This document shows, piece by piece, positions 15,458 to 25,165 of a stretch of DNA of 47,965 nt. This DNA is from Ilumatobacteraceae bacterium. Lineage in GTDB: Bacteria > Actinomycetota > Acidimicrobiia > Acidimicrobiales > Ilumatobacteraceae. The translations under genes were made by a program, and so were the position numbers. The DNA is taken from contig JAFMJR010000007.1 in NCBI GenBank assembly GCA_017853385.1, positions 1-47,965 of the forward strand, in the 5' to 3' direction. Every line of letters begins with the position of its first letter. The stretch's first letter is position 1. The notes under the pieces are model-generated. The model searched no databases and was not told the origin of the DNA. It was given only the letters and a program-made list of their open reading frames with translations.

Positions 15458-18073
15458 TTACATTTTGCCGATCTGGCTAGATGCTGCAACTACGCCTGTG
15501 AATAATGATTTGGCAGCTAGAGAACTTGTCTGTTCGTCAACCTCTGCACTATTGATCGTCGAAAACTGCCTGAGTAGATCAATGAGTTGTTTCATAGTGC
15601 GAACAAAATCTCCTGCTGTCACATCGTCCTCATCCAGAATCTCAAACAGTGTCACACCATGTGACCAATCGAATACTGTTGCCATGAAACCGGCGTCAGG
15701 AACTCGGTGCGACTGCAGTCCTGCTTGATGCTCACTGATTGAAAGTCGTCTACTGATTTGATCAATCTTTTCAAATCGCTTCTTTAACTCGTTAGACGGG
15801 AAATGCGGCTTTGCGGTTTCATCCCTTCTTCGTTCTTCATATACGAACACCGAGGCAAGACTTGCCATTTCATGATGATTCAAGTCTTTGAAGAGTCCTT
15901 GCGCAATGCATTCGGCTATTAATAAATCGGACTCGTGGAAGATGCGTCCTAGTGATATTCCTTTTTCTGTGAGTGTCCAATTATCAACGTACCCCCATTC
16001 CTCGAGTAGACGAGTCAGGTCTTCAAACTTCTTACCCACTGAATGGGCAGACTGCGATACACGTTTTTCGAGTTGGTCGAGTTCCTTGGAAATCCGATCG
16101 GCGGATTCAGCTGCATTCAGTTTGAATTTTGCATTTGGATCTTTAAGGAAGGGATGATCTAAATGCAATCGACGAGGCTTGCGACCACTTCTTGTCAGCA
16201 TCCGATCATTAATTTTGAACTTGGCAAGTTTTCCTGCTGACTCCTTCAGAAAGCGAGAATTGGTTGGTTGAAATGGCATCGGCAAATCAATATGGCCAAG
16301 TGTGTAGATGGCATCACTGATATCTCTCGAGGAGACAGACCGAACACCCTTGTTCATTGAAAGCAAGGACAGTTTTCCTCCTGATCCGCGACTGGCAGTA
16401 GAAATCACGAGTAGCCGTTCATTTGGCAAAGCATCTCCAATCAGGACTACATCACCAGGACGAAGGCGAGAGAACTGATCTTCAGCATCAATATTTGGTC
16501 TTTGCGAAGATTGCCCTTTTCGGTAATCGTCAATATCGCCAAACTCGCTAACAGATTGATCCCTCAGGCGCTGCACCTCTTTGCTTCGCCGTGAAATTCG
16601 CGCTTGCACTTCAACAATTTCTCTACCAGATTGGAATTGGGCGAATGAAAGATTCAGAAGGTGTCTGGCCTGAACCTGACTTGTCGTGCGGATCAGATTT
16701 GCTGCCATGTTGTAGGTAGGACGAAATGCAGAATTGAGCACGAAAGAACGGCTTGTTGCTAGTGCCGCAACTTGATCAAAGGTCACAAACGGATTCCACA
16801 ATGTAAGGGCGTGCCCTACAGTGTCCAATCCTCTGCGACCAGCCCTGCCCGTTAGCTGAGAAAAGTCAGAAGGCTTAAGAGTCTGGTGTGTCTCGCCGTT
16901 GTATTTGGTGATCTTGTCCAGCACCACTGCTCGAGCAGGCATGTTGATACCTACCGCGAGCGTCTCAGTTGCGAACACCACTTTCACAAGCCCGCGCGCG
17001 AAACACTCCTCTACGGCTTCCTTGAAGCTTGGAACAAGACCAGCATGGTGGACGCCTATTCCTGCTTCTAACTGTTGGAGAAACCTGGTGTAGTTGAGTG
17101 CTGCCAAGTCGTCATCGGAGAATGCTTCAACATGACTTTCAAGAATTTCGGCAATTAATTCGCGGTCCTGGCGTGAAGTAAACGAAATACCCATCTTTAA
17201 GCACGCATGAGCGGCTTCGTCGCATTGATTGCGACTGAAAATGAAATAGATAGCTGGAAGTAAATCTTCGTCTCGCAATTGAAGAACGACGTCGGGCCGA
17301 TTGGGAGTGAAAAATCGACTCGGCGCAGAACCAAATCTCGCTCTAGAACCGTACGGATGCTGCTTTTTAGAACGCGGTGCAGTCATTGATTCGATCTTTG
17401 CAACCTGTTCGTTTGGCTTGCCGCCCACAATGGTGTCGAACATGCGAATTTGATTTGTCGTTTTGTCGCCAACTAAATAGTGGTTGATCAGTTCGACTGG
17501 ACGCTTTGATTCAACGATTGGACGAGTCGGTCCTCTGACCGTCGTAAGCCACTCACACAGTTCATCTGCATTGCTGACTGTTGCTGAAAGGCATACAAGC
17601 TGAACGGTGGGTTCGAGGTGAATGATTACTTCTTCCCAGACAGGTCCGCGATACGCGTCTTGCAAGAAGTGAACTTCATCAAGTACAACAACTGCAAGAT
17701 TGTCAATATTGGATGATCGCGCGTAAATCATGTTGCGCAACACCTCGGTAGTCATCACCACAATTGGGGCTTGCGGATTTACGCTGTTGTCGCCGGTGAG
17801 CAAACCAACTTCGTTCGGACCGTAAAGCTTGACTAGTTCATGGTATTTCTGGTTTGAAAGTGCCTTGATTGGCGCTGTATAAAAAGCTCGCTTACCACTT
17901 TTGCGTGCCAGGCCAATCGCATATTCAGCAACCACTGTTTTTCCTGAACCCGTCGGAGCTGCCACGAGCACACTTTCGCCTGCATCAAGACAATCAAATG
18001 CCTGAATTTGAAAATCATCAAGTTCAAAGGCATACCCACTCGTAAGCGAATTGCGGTAGGGGGAAGCCACCAT
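15458..18073 (-). CDS. helY: Ski2/Mtr4-type DEAD/DEAH-box RNA helicase HelY
   Basis: An 871-residue superfamily 2 helicase. Motif I is APTGSGKT (39-46), motif II DEVH in VVLDEVHFLQD (about 135), motif III SAT, motif V ATETLAVGINMPAR and motif VI QLTGRAGRRG. A long C-terminal region (about 480-870) carries the DSHCT-type helical end of the Ski2-like family. HelY orthologues occupy the same place next to tatC in mycobacteria; an RNA-processing or decay role is inferred from the family. It begins 3 bases after tatC and is followed by the orphan lipid-kinase domain gene, all on the same strand. Confidence 0.93.
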   Translation of the reverse strand: MVASPYRNSLTSGYAFELDDFQIQAFDCLDAGESVLVAAPTGSGKTVVAEYAIGLARKSGKRAFYTAPIKALSNQKYHELVKLYGPNEVGLLTGDNSVNPQAPIVVMTTEVLRNMIYARSSNIDNLAVVVLDEVHFLQDAYRGPVWEEVIIHLEPTVQLVCLSATVSNADELCEWLTTVRGPTRPIVESKRPVELINHYLVGDKTTNQIRMFDTIVGGKPNEQVAKIESMTAPRSKKQHPYGSRARFGSAPSRFFTPNRPDVVLQLRDEDLLPAIYFIFSRNQCDEAAHACLKMGISFTSRQDRELIAEILESHVEAFSDDDLAALNYTRFLQQLEAGIGVHHAGLVPSFKEAVEECFARGLVKVVFATETLAVGINMPARAVVLDKITKYNGETHQTLKPSDFSQLTGRAGRRGLDTVGHALTLWNPFVTFDQVAALATSRSFVLNSAFRPTYNMAANLIRTTSQVQARHLLNLSFAQFQSGREIVEVQARISRRSKEVQRLRDQSVSEFGDIDDYRKGQSSQRPNIDAEDQFSRLRPGDVVLIGDALPNERLLVISTASRGSGGKLSLLSMNKGVRSVSSRDISDAIYTLGHIDLPMPFQPTNSRFLKESAGKLAKFKINDRMLTRSGRKPRRLHLDHPFLKDPNAKFKLNAAESADRISKELDQLEKRVSQSAHSVGKKFEDLTRLLEEWGYVDNWTLTEKGISLGRIFHESDLLIAECIAQGLFKDLNHHEMASLASVFVYEERRRDETAKPHFPSNELKKRFEKIDQISRRLSISEHQAGLQSHRVPDAGFMATVFDWSHGVTLFEILDEDDVTAGDFVRTMKQLIDLLRQFSTINSAEVDEQTSSLAAKSLFTGVVAASSQIGKM

Positions 18074-18076
18074 TAA

Positions 18077-18868
18077 TTACTCACCTATTGGTGAGCGCTT
18101 TTTCCTTCGCCACTGAGCGATGAAACCAATGAGAATGGCAATCACAAATAGCATCGTCATCGGGACTGCAAGTGCGAGCATCGATACTGGGTCACCGCTA
18201 GGCGTAATTACCGCAGCTATCAAAAAGGTTCCCATAATTGAGTAGCGCCATTGCTTGATGAGCGTCTGTGGCGTAACGACTCCTACAAGCTGCAAGAAAA
18301 CAATCAATACAGGAACGAGGAAACCAGCACCAAAAGCCAACACCATCATGGCTACAAGACTGATGTATTTAGATATTTGATATGTCTGTTCGACTCCCTC
18401 GCCAGACCACGCAATCAAAAATTCAAGAGCCTTATCAAGGGTCCAGTAAGCAAGCGCTGACCCGGCAAGAAATAAGACTATTGAGGTGACAATAAAAGGT
18501 ATTGAGTATTTTTTTTCTTGCTTGTTGAGCGCAGGAACAATAAATTTCCAGAGCTGCCACATGATGATTGGCAAAGCAATGATGAGCCCGCCGTACCCTG
18601 CGATACGCATTCGTGATGCCAGACCTTCAATAGGACCTAATGCATAAAGTCCTCCATTGCAATTGAAGTCAGGGCGTGCCGAGCAAATGTTTCTATACGG
18701 CTGGGTTAGGAAATGAAGAAACGAGTCATAAAAAATAAGAATGACTGCTGAGCCTGCTGCCACTGCCAACAATGATCTAACCAAACGCATTCGCAATTCG
18801 GCTAGATGCTGGAAAATTGTCATACCCCCATCTGCTGATGATGCTTGGCCTCTACGCAAACTCACCAT
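18077..18868 (-). CDS. tatC: Sec-independent protein translocase TatC
   Basis: A 263-residue polytopic membrane protein, the signal-peptide receptor of the twin-arginine translocase. It has six hydrophobic segments and the cytoplasmic N-terminal block FQHLAELRMRLVRS (about 19-32), which is the most conserved part of TatC. A periplasmic loop after the first helix and the YISLVAMM segment near the fourth helix fit the family. The start overlaps the tatA stop by one base (TAATG). The C-terminus is short and basic. No unusual residue was seen. Confidence 0.96.
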   Translation of the reverse strand: MVSLRRGQASSADGGMTIFQHLAELRMRLVRSLLAVAAGSAVILIFYDSFLHFLTQPYRNICSARPDFNCNGGLYALGPIEGLASRMRIAGYGGLIIALPIIMWQLWKFIVPALNKQEKKYSIPFIVTSIVLFLAGSALAYWTLDKALEFLIAWSGEGVEQTYQISKYISLVAMMVLAFGAGFLVPVLIVFLQLVGVVTPQTLIKQWRYSIMGTFLIAAVITPSGDPVSMLALAVPMTMLFVIAILIGFIAQWRRKKRSPIGE

Positions 18869-19239
18869 TATTGCTTCTCTTGCGATTCAGTATCGGGAAG
18901 ACCTATGTCAAAAGGTATGAACTTGGGTTCTGTTTCAATCGGTTCATCAGGAATATTCGGTGCACCGTGATCAAATTGTGCAGCTTCTCGGAGCGTGTTG
19001 TTGGCTTCAAAGCTTGCAGCATCAAACATCGATTTATAACCCTGAGCTGTTTCTTTTAATTCTCCCAAGGTGTCTCCAAACGCACCTTTGAACTCAGATT
19101 GAGCGTCTGTTGTGATGCGCTTGAACTCGCCATACAAGCGGCCTGCTTTTCTGATAACACCGGGCAACTTCTCAGGACCCAGAATCACAAGACCCAGGAC
19201 AAGCAGGAAGAACACTTCGCTACCGGAGAAGTTAAACAC
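18868..19239 (-). CDS. tatA: Sec-independent translocase TatA/TatB subunit
   Basis: A 123-residue protein with one short N-terminal membrane helix (about 6-24), the LGPEKLP hinge, an amphipathic helix (about 26-55) and an acidic flexible tail. The Glu in SGSEVFF is TatB-like (TatA of E. coli carries Gln there), whereas the overall layout resembles actinobacterial TatA. Only one Tat A/B-type gene is in the window, so it may serve either role. The start is GTG at 19239. It is translationally linked to tatC through TAATG. The divergent gene at 19288 leaves 48 bases for a promoter. Confidence 0.9.
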   Translation of the reverse strand: MFNFSGSEVFFLLVLGLVILGPEKLPGVIRKAGRLYGEFKRITTDAQSEFKGAFGDTLGELKETAQGYKSMFDAASFEANNTLREAAQFDHGAPNIPDEPIETEPKFIPFDIGLPDTESQEKQ

Positions 19240-19287
19240 GTCTACAGTCTAAACGTTTAAGGCTGTGCGATTGCATAGCATGGCGGT

Positions 19288-20001
19288 GTGCAAGAGCTAA
19301 TTCCCCCGTTAATTGAGCAGCAAATTTGCTTTGCCCATCGCGGAGCACGAGCCCATGTTCGCGAAAACACCATCGATGCATTTGAATTGGCCATTCGACT
19401 TGGAGCAACAGGAATTGAGTCAGATACCTGGATTACGCGGGACGGATCGGTGGTTCTCGATCACGATGGGGTTGTCAAAGGCCGATTGAGAAGCAAGGCG
19501 ATTCGCCAATGTGATTATTCAGAATTACCAAAATGGATTCCGACATTGAATGAAATGTACGAGCGTGTCGGTAATAGTCAGCACATCAGCCTTGACATAA
19601 AAGATTTAGGCAGTATGGAATCAGTTGTGAAAATTGTCGAATCTAAAGGTGATCCAGAAAAAACCTGGCTGTGTCATCCAGATCTAGATTTTCTGGAAAT
19701 CTGGAGGAAACGTCAACTCAGCGTCAATCTTGTGCATTCAACGCGTTTGAAATCGTTGCAAAAGGGGCCCGAACGCCACGCCGCACGCCTTAGGGAACTT
19801 GGAATCTCTACGATCAATATGCCATTTACCGATTGGAATGGTGGTCTAGTCGCATTATTTCATCGTTTCAACATTTACTGTTTCGGATGGAATCTGCAAT
19901 TCCCTGAAGTGATTTACACCGGCCTGCGAATGGGCTTAGATGGCATTTTCACCGATTGGCCCGACCGCGCATCAGACGCAGTAAAAAAACTGCACGGATA
20001 A
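19288..20001 (+). CDS. Cytoplasmic glycerophosphodiester phosphodiesterase
   Basis: A 237-residue GDPD-family TIM-barrel enzyme. It keeps the catalytic His-Arg-Gly (17-19), the Glu-Asn-Thr segment, the Glu-x-Asp metal ligands in GIESDTW and the His-Asp pair in LDHDG. No signal peptide is present, so it should act in the cytoplasm, on glycerophosphodiesters such as glycerophosphoglycerol. GTG at 19288 is the proposed start. It is the only plus-strand gene between tatA and arc and interrupts the minus-strand block; its end lies one base from the convergent lepB stop. Confidence 0.88.
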   Translation: MQELIPPLIEQQICFAHRGARAHVRENTIDAFELAIRLGATGIESDTWITRDGSVVLDHDGVVKGRLRSKAIRQCDYSELPKWIPTLNEMYERVGNSQHISLDIKDLGSMESVVKIVESKGDPEKTWLCHPDLDFLEIWRKRQLSVNLVHSTRLKSLQKGPERHAARLRELGISTINMPFTDWNGGLVALFHRFNIYCFGWNLQFPEVIYTGLRMGLDGIFTDWPDRASDAVKKLHG

Positions 20002-20002
20002 A

Positions 20003-20587
20003 TCAGAGCCAGCGAAGAGAATTCAGTGGCCAAATAATGACGAATGCTCTTCCGATCACGAGTTTCTCGTCAATAGTTCCAAACATTCTGCTGTCGAAAG
20101 ATTGAGGCCGGTTATCACCCATCACGAATAGGTGATGTGGCTCAACTGTGATTGCTGGCATTTCAGGCACTCGACACCGATCGTCCAAATTTGACTGATT
20201 GAGGTCATAAGAATTGAGATACGGCTCAGCAATCGCTTTTCCATTTACTGATACAACGCATTGGGCGATGGAGACGGTGTCACCAGGTAGTCCAATGACG
20301 CGCTTGATCAGGTCGTCGTGCTGTACTTCCATACCGTCGGTAGTAACGCGGTCAAAGACGACAACATCCCCGTAGCCAATGTCATGCAAGCGATAAGAAA
20401 GCTTGTTAACAAGGACTCGATTGTTCTGGAACATGGTCGATTCCATGCTCGGTCCGCTGATGTAGAACTGTTGCAACACGAATCCACGTACAACGAAGGC
20501 AATTAAAAGCGCAACGGCAATCACTGTCAACCACTCACGCAACACTCGCAATCCCTCGCGATTAGGGGATTTCAAAGCGTCAGACAT
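20003..20587 (-). CDS. lepB: Signal peptidase I
   Basis: A 194-residue type I signal peptidase with one N-terminal membrane anchor (about 20-38). The catalytic serine is Ser47 in GPSM, and the general-base lysine is Lys95 in LIKRVIG. The conserved GDNRPQSFDSR block (about 155-165) is also intact. The enzyme cleaves Sec and Tat signal peptides on the outer face of the membrane. It is 31 bases downstream of pafA on the same strand and three genes from tatA and tatC, which may indicate shared expression of export and proteolysis genes. Confidence 0.94.
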   Translation of the reverse strand: MSDALKSPNREGLRVLREWLTVIAVALLIAFVVRGFVLQQFYISGPSMESTMFQNNRVLVNKLSYRLHDIGYGDVVVFDRVTTDGMEVQHDDLIKRVIGLPGDTVSIAQCVVSVNGKAIAEPYLNSYDLNQSNLDDRCRVPEMPAITVEPHHLFVMGDNRPQSFDSRMFGTIDEKLVIGRAFVIIWPLNSLRWL

Positions 20588-20618
20588 GAATGTCTAAGTT
20601 AGCAACATTGCTCGCGGG

Positions 20619-21977
20619 TTACAGCGAGTCAATCAACTTCTGAACACGTGAATCAACAGATTTAAGTGGGTCTTTGCAGATAACGGTCCGTGGCGGTTCC
20701 TCATTTATCTTCAGATGGACCCAATCAACCGTAAAATCTCTTTGCTTCGCCTTTGCCTGTCGAATGAAATCACCTCGTAATTTCGCTCTTGTTGCCTGTG
20801 GCGGCTTGGTTTTAGCTTCCTCGATTTCCAGATCGGTACACATGCGTTTTACTAAATCTGATGACTGCAGTTTGTAAAATATCCCTCGATCCCTTCTGAT
20901 GTCATGATATTGAAGGTCAATCATCTGAGACCGGGAATCGTCCAACGCAATTCCATGACGATTCCGGTAATTTTCAATCAACTTGTACTTGATCACCCAG
21001 TCAACTTCTCGATCTAGGAGCAATGGGTCCTTTTCAATTGTTTCGACGCAGTGTCGCCACATCTCTAGTGCGAGCAACTCTTCGTTTGCGAAGCCTCGTT
21101 GCTCTGAAAACTTAATTGCACGTTCGACCAGTTCATGTTGAATTTCAACGGCTGACAGTTCCCTGCCGTTAGCTAATTTGATTTTCTTTCTGCAAGAGAT
21201 GTCATGGCTGATGTCACGAATCGCTCGAGCAGGATTTTCCAATGTGAAATCGCGAAGCGAGAAATGCTCGGCCTCCATCATTCGCAGCATGCAGGCAGCC
21301 GATCCGATCTTCACGTACGAGGCATATTCGCTCATATTTGAATCGCCAACAATTACATGGAGACGTCTATGAACGTCAGCATCTGCATGAGGTTCATCAC
21401 GAGTATTGATAATTGGTCTACTTCGAGTCGTAGCACTACTTACGCCGTCCCATATATGCTCAGCACGTTGAGACATTGCATAAATTGGTCCTCGTGATGT
21501 CTGCAGAATATTTCCGGCACCACAGAAGATCTGTCTAGTGATCAGGTATGGAATGAAAGTTGTTTCGTAATCTATAAAGTCGCTCGCGCGAGAAGTCAGA
21601 TAATTTTCGTGGCACCCATAACTGTTTCCGGCAAAGTCAAGATTGTTCTTAAAAAGGTATACGTTTCCACGTATGCCTTCTTCCTGCAATTTTTGTTCGG
21701 CGCCAAATTGCAAATCTTGCATAATTAACTCGCCAGCTTTATCGTGCTTCACTACATCATGAATTGAGTCGCATTCTGCAGTTGCGTATTCAGGATGGCT
21801 TCCCACATCTAGATACAACCGTGAGCCATTTTCCATGAAAACATTTGAACTTCGTCCCCAGGCAACAACATTCTTAAACAAGTATCGGGATATCTCGTCG
21901 GGGCTAAGTCGACGTTGCCCTCGCAAAGTGCAGGTGGCCCCATATTCGGTTTCTATCCCGAATATTCTGCGCTTCAT
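20619..21977 (-). CDS. pafA: Pup--protein ligase PafA
   Basis: A 452-residue ligase that joins the C-terminal glutamate of Pup to substrate lysines using ATP. The N-terminal FGIETEYG block carries Glu9, equivalent to the metal-binding Glu of the M. tuberculosis enzyme, and further conserved motifs are [20 protein letters not shown] and [12 protein letters not shown]. It lacks the active-site insertion that Dop has, as expected. It lies 4 bases after prcA and precedes lepB. Unlike in Mycobacterium, no pafB or pafC is downstream. Confidence 0.96.
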   Translation of the reverse strand: MKRRIFGIETEYGATCTLRGQRRLSPDEISRYLFKNVVAWGRSSNVFMENGSRLYLDVGSHPEYATAECDSIHDVVKHDKAGELIMQDLQFGAEQKLQEEGIRGNVYLFKNNLDFAGNSYGCHENYLTSRASDFIDYETTFIPYLITRQIFCGAGNILQTSRGPIYAMSQRAEHIWDGVSSATTRSRPIINTRDEPHADADVHRRLHVIVGDSNMSEYASYVKIGSAACMLRMMEAEHFSLRDFTLENPARAIRDISHDISCRKKIKLANGRELSAVEIQHELVERAIKFSEQRGFANEELLALEMWRHCVETIEKDPLLLDREVDWVIKYKLIENYRNRHGIALDDSRSQMIDLQYHDIRRDRGIFYKLQSSDLVKRMCTDLEIEEAKTKPPQATRAKLRGDFIRQAKAKQRDFTVDWVHLKINEEPPRTVICKDPLKSVDSRVQKLIDSL

Positions 21978-21981
21978 TTGG

Positions 21982-22659
21982 TTATTTCAGTAAATCTTCT
22001 AGAGACTGATCAGAAATTCTCTTGAAACATCTGCGCGCACCATTTCGCTGCAGAACTGCTACTTCTAAATCGTGTGCGGTGAGTTTGCGGTCGTCGCTTG
22101 ACAATGCGGTTATGGCTAACTGAGCCGACTCTTTCAATGAAAGATTTGGTGTAAATCCGGTTTCGATTTTGGTTCGAATGGAGTCGGCATCACCGCCAAT
22201 GACAATAAATCGTTGCTCGTCTAAGACCGTTCCGTCATACATAATGTGAAAAAGTTGGTCTTTGTCAGAAGTTGCACCCAGTTCAGCAATGAGAATTTCA
22301 ACTTCTAATGGCTTGACTTCGTGGGTGAAAGTTTGGCCAATCATTTGTGCATACTGGTTTGCGAGACTTCGGGCATCGACGTCTTGTCGTGAAAATTGGT
22401 ACCCCTTTAGGTCAGCAGATCGCACGCCAAGCACGCGCAGTTGATCAAACTCGTTATATTTTCCAACTCCAGCGAAAGCTATGCGATCGTAAATTTCGCT
22501 TATCTTGCGCAGAGTATGTGAAGGATTCTCGGCAACAATGGCGATTCCGTCAGCAAATTGCATTGCCACTAGTGAGCGACCGCGTGCGATTCCTTTTCGT
22601 GCAAAGTCTGCACGATCCTTCATCATCTGTTCCGGGGCAACGTAATACGGCATGCTCAT
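21982..22659 (-). CDS. prcA: 20S proteasome alpha subunit
   Basis: A 225-residue alpha-type proteasome subunit. It opens with [20 protein letters not shown], an actinobacterial PrcA N-terminus that gates the chamber, followed by [10 protein letters not shown] and the [12 protein letters not shown] segment. It has no catalytic threonine, as expected of an alpha subunit. Its start overlaps the prcB stop by 4 bases (ATGA), so the two subunits are translationally coupled, fitting their equal stoichiometry in the 28-subunit barrel. The C-terminus ends soon after [11 protein letters not shown], shorter than in M. tuberculosis. Confidence 0.96.
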   Translation of the reverse strand: MSMPYYVAPEQMMKDRADFARKGIARGRSLVAMQFADGIAIVAENPSHTLRKISEIYDRIAFAGVGKYNEFDQLRVLGVRSADLKGYQFSRQDVDARSLANQYAQMIGQTFTHEVKPLEVEILIAELGATSDKDQLFHIMYDGTVLDEQRFIVIGGDADSIRTKIETGFTPNLSLKESAQLAITALSSDDRKLTAHDLEVAVLQRNGARRCFKRISDQSLEDLLK

Positions 22660-23441
22660 CGCTGTTTTACTCCCGCTGTGATTTGATCAAACACAACTTC
22701 AAGGTCGTTATCACTTACCCGTTGAAACCCATCTTTAGTAATGGTTGCAACTACTGGGTAAATGCCCCGAAGAATATCTGGACCACCTGTAGCCGAATCG
22801 GCATCAGAGGCCTCCCATAACGACTGGGAAACTAAGTGAACTGCCTCAGCCGTTGTCAGGTTTTTTCGCCAGCCAACTCGCAAAACGGTTGCTGCATGCA
22901 ATTGGCCCGAGCCGGTAGCAACGAAATCCAACTCTTCATAACGACCACCAGTTGCGTCGTAGTCCCAGAGTCTTCCGCCCTGAGAAACTTCGTCGAAGCC
23001 GGCAAAAATGGGAACAACCATGAGACCCTGCATCGCGGCTGGGAGATTATTGCGAACAAACATCGAAAGCTGGTTTGCTTTGCCCTCAAGCGAGAGAGGC
23101 TGCCCTTCCACCTTTTCGTAATGCTCTATTTGCAATTGAAATAGTTTCACCATTTCCATTGCAGGGCCTGCGGCTCCGGCAATTGCAACACCACTGAATT
23201 CGTCAGCCTGAACCACTTTTTCCATACTGCGATGACTGATCAGGTTTCCTGAGGTTGCACGGCGATCGCCAGCCATCACCACCCCGTCTGAACACTTAAC
23301 TGCTACACAAGTTGTCGCATGAGGAATTTCAAGTTTTGAGACATCGGCAAACTGCTCAAAGGGCGAAAGCCCAACTCGCTTGAGTAACTCCCCAAAATTC
23401 GAACCTGGATCTTGATCGGAAGGAAAAACAGGAAGAATCAT
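22656..23441 (-). CDS. prcB: 20S proteasome beta subunit
   Basis: A 261-residue beta-type subunit. A 42-residue propeptide is followed by the catalytic Thr43 (sequence PHA, then TTC), which becomes the N-terminus after self-cleavage. Asp in AGDRR and Lys in SMEKVV match the Thr/Asp/Lys catalytic set. Later blocks (SDADSATGGPDILRGIYP) are typical. The ribosome-binding site GAGG lies five bases before the ATG at 23441, and pup ends 18 bases upstream. The residue before the cleavage point is Ala, where M. tuberculosis has Gly. Confidence 0.96.
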   Translation of the reverse strand: MILPVFPSDQDPGSNFGELLKRVGLSPFEQFADVSKLEIPHATTCVAVKCSDGVVMAGDRRATSGNLISHRSMEKVVQADEFSGVAIAGAAGPAMEMVKLFQLQIEHYEKVEGQPLSLEGKANQLSMFVRNNLPAAMQGLMVVPIFAGFDEVSQGGRLWDYDATGGRYEELDFVATGSGQLHAATVLRVGWRKNLTTAEAVHLVSQSLWEASDADSATGGPDILRGIYPVVATITKDGFQRVSDNDLEVVFDQITAGVKQR

Positions 23442-23459
23442 GATTACCTCAGGCTAAGG

Positions 23460-23654
23460 CTATTGCCCACCCTTTTGCACGTAGCTCTTTACAAACTCAT
23501 CTGCATTGGTTTCAAGAACTTCGTCAATTTGATCAAGAATCGAATCGATGTCATCCACGATTTCCTGATTCGGTGAAGTCTGCACCTCTTCGGGTACCTC
23601 AGATACTTCTTGTTTCTGTTTCTTAGCAACTGGCTTGAACACTCGCTCAGACAT
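23460..23654 (-). CDS. pup: Prokaryotic ubiquitin-like protein Pup
   Basis: A 64-residue disordered protein ending Gly-Gly-Gln, the hallmark of Pup forms that Dop must deamidate to Gly-Gly-Glu before PafA can attach them to lysines. The C-terminal half (about 29-60) has the acidic coiled-coil segment IDDILD-like pattern and LETNADEFVKSYVQKG, which docks on the coiled coil of Arc. The start lies 2 bases from the dop stop, and prcB follows 18 bases downstream. Lysines are concentrated in the first 15 residues. Confidence 0.97.
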   Translation of the reverse strand: MSERVFKPVAKKQKQEVSEVPEEVQTSPNQEIVDDIDSILDQIDEVLETNADEFVKSYVQKGGQ

Positions 23655-23656
23655 AG

Positions 23657-25165
23657 TTACACAGTACCTGTCGAGTCTGAGTTGCTGCCAAGCCGTGCAA
23701 GTAGTTCGCTAACCGAAGCGCACTGCTCAATTATTGGACCAACCAATTCCTGAGTGCCACGCAAAGGCTCATTCATTTCAACTTTTCGCAGTGGACCATT
23801 GTCGGCATCGAAAACGATGCTGTCCCAATTGGCATTAACAATGTGATCGGGCCATTTCTCCACGACTAACCCACGAAAATATGCCCGAGTGTCTTTTGGA
23901 GGTATGTGTGTTGCAGCGTGACTGTCTTCTAATGACACCAATTTAAGTAACGACATTTTGTTAGCCAAACACTTGTGCTCATCAATGGCGTGATACATCA
24001 AATCAATTGCCTTTAGTTTTGGATCTCCGGAATCTAAGTTGTGTCGTGATTGGAAACCATTAACGAGTCTCCTTTTGGCGATCCAATCTATTTTCGTTTG
24101 CAATAAATCCGGATTCCTTTGAAGAGCACCCAAGGTAGACGACCATTCGTCGATAATTGATTGTGCTTCATGATGGGTCAAACCGATGCTCTCATGTGAG
24201 GAGATGTACTCCGAAGCCTTTTCACAGAGCATCTGCTGTATACCTAAAGCGTTGATTCGGCGACCGTCGGCAAGTAGCACGGTTGTGCTTAATGATGGAT
24301 CCAAACTGATTTGTTTAATCGCATGTACAGGATGAGCAATAAACAAATTTTCAGGAAAACAACCGTCTTCGATCATTGACAGAATCAAAGCTGTTGTTCC
24401 CAACTTGAGGAATGTTGCGTATTGACTCATATTTGCATCACCAGCGATCACGTGAAGCCTTCGATACTTCAGCGCGTCACAATGAGGTTCGTCTCTGGTG
24501 TTCACGATCGGCCGTTTCATAGTCGTTTCAAGACCTATGACCTCTTCAAAGAAGTCTGACCTCTGACTAATTTGATATCCACGGGGGTCGGTTGAACCAG
24601 TGGGCGACTCTCTGCCAACTTTCCCTGCGCCACAGAAAATCTGCCGTGATACAAAATGGGACGTAATCATTGCGGCAAGTTGAGAAAAAGGAATTTCACG
24701 ACTCACCAAATAGTTTTCGTGACATCCATAACTGTTGCATTTGCCATCTGAGTTGTTTTTAAATAATGAAATATCAACTCCATCTGGAAGTCGCCCATTG
24801 GCCTTATTCATGCTCTCTCGAACAATGTGTTCTCCAGCGACGTCATATAGAACTGCATCTCTGATGGTTCTGCACTCAGGAGATGAGTACTCGGGGTGGG
24901 CGTGATCAACGTAATATCGAGCACCGTTTCCAAGGACGGTATTCAACATTTTTGAATCAATCGTCGGATCGAGATAATCATCGAGATTGACTCCCCGAGC
25001 ATCCGATGAAGGATTTTCGCTACTCAGGTCAAAATTTGTGGTTCCCCAGTTGGAATCCTTATACGCACTTACGATTAATGAGGAAGCCGTTACCGGGTCG
25101 AGATCTAGTCCAGTGACATGAATTCCATATTCAGTCTCAATTCCACATACTTTTGCAATCGCCAC
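23657..25165 (-). CDS. dop: Deamidase/depupylase Dop
   Basis: A 502-residue paralogue of PafA that converts the C-terminal glutamine of Pup to glutamate and removes Pup from substrates. CGIETEYG (Glu10) starts the metal/ATP site. An insertion of about 40 residues after it (about 35-75; block SSENPSSDARGVN) corresponds to the Dop loop absent from PafA. Other matching blocks are GCHENYLVSREI, HVIAGDANMSQYA and WIAKRRLVNGF. It starts with GTG at 25165, immediately after the arc stop, and pup follows 2 bases after its own stop. Confidence 0.95.
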   Translation of the reverse strand: MAIAKVCGIETEYGIHVTGLDLDPVTASSLIVSAYKDSNWGTTNFDLSSENPSSDARGVNLDDYLDPTIDSKMLNTVLGNGARYYVDHAHPEYSSPECRTIRDAVLYDVAGEHIVRESMNKANGRLPDGVDISLFKNNSDGKCNSYGCHENYLVSREIPFSQLAAMITSHFVSRQIFCGAGKVGRESPTGSTDPRGYQISQRSDFFEEVIGLETTMKRPIVNTRDEPHCDALKYRRLHVIAGDANMSQYATFLKLGTTALILSMIEDGCFPENLFIAHPVHAIKQISLDPSLSTTVLLADGRRINALGIQQMLCEKASEYISSHESIGLTHHEAQSIIDEWSSTLGALQRNPDLLQTKIDWIAKRRLVNGFQSRHNLDSGDPKLKAIDLMYHAIDEHKCLANKMSLLKLVSLEDSHAATHIPPKDTRAYFRGLVVEKWPDHIVNANWDSIVFDADNGPLRKVEMNEPLRGTQELVGPIIEQCASVSELLARLGSNSDSTGTV

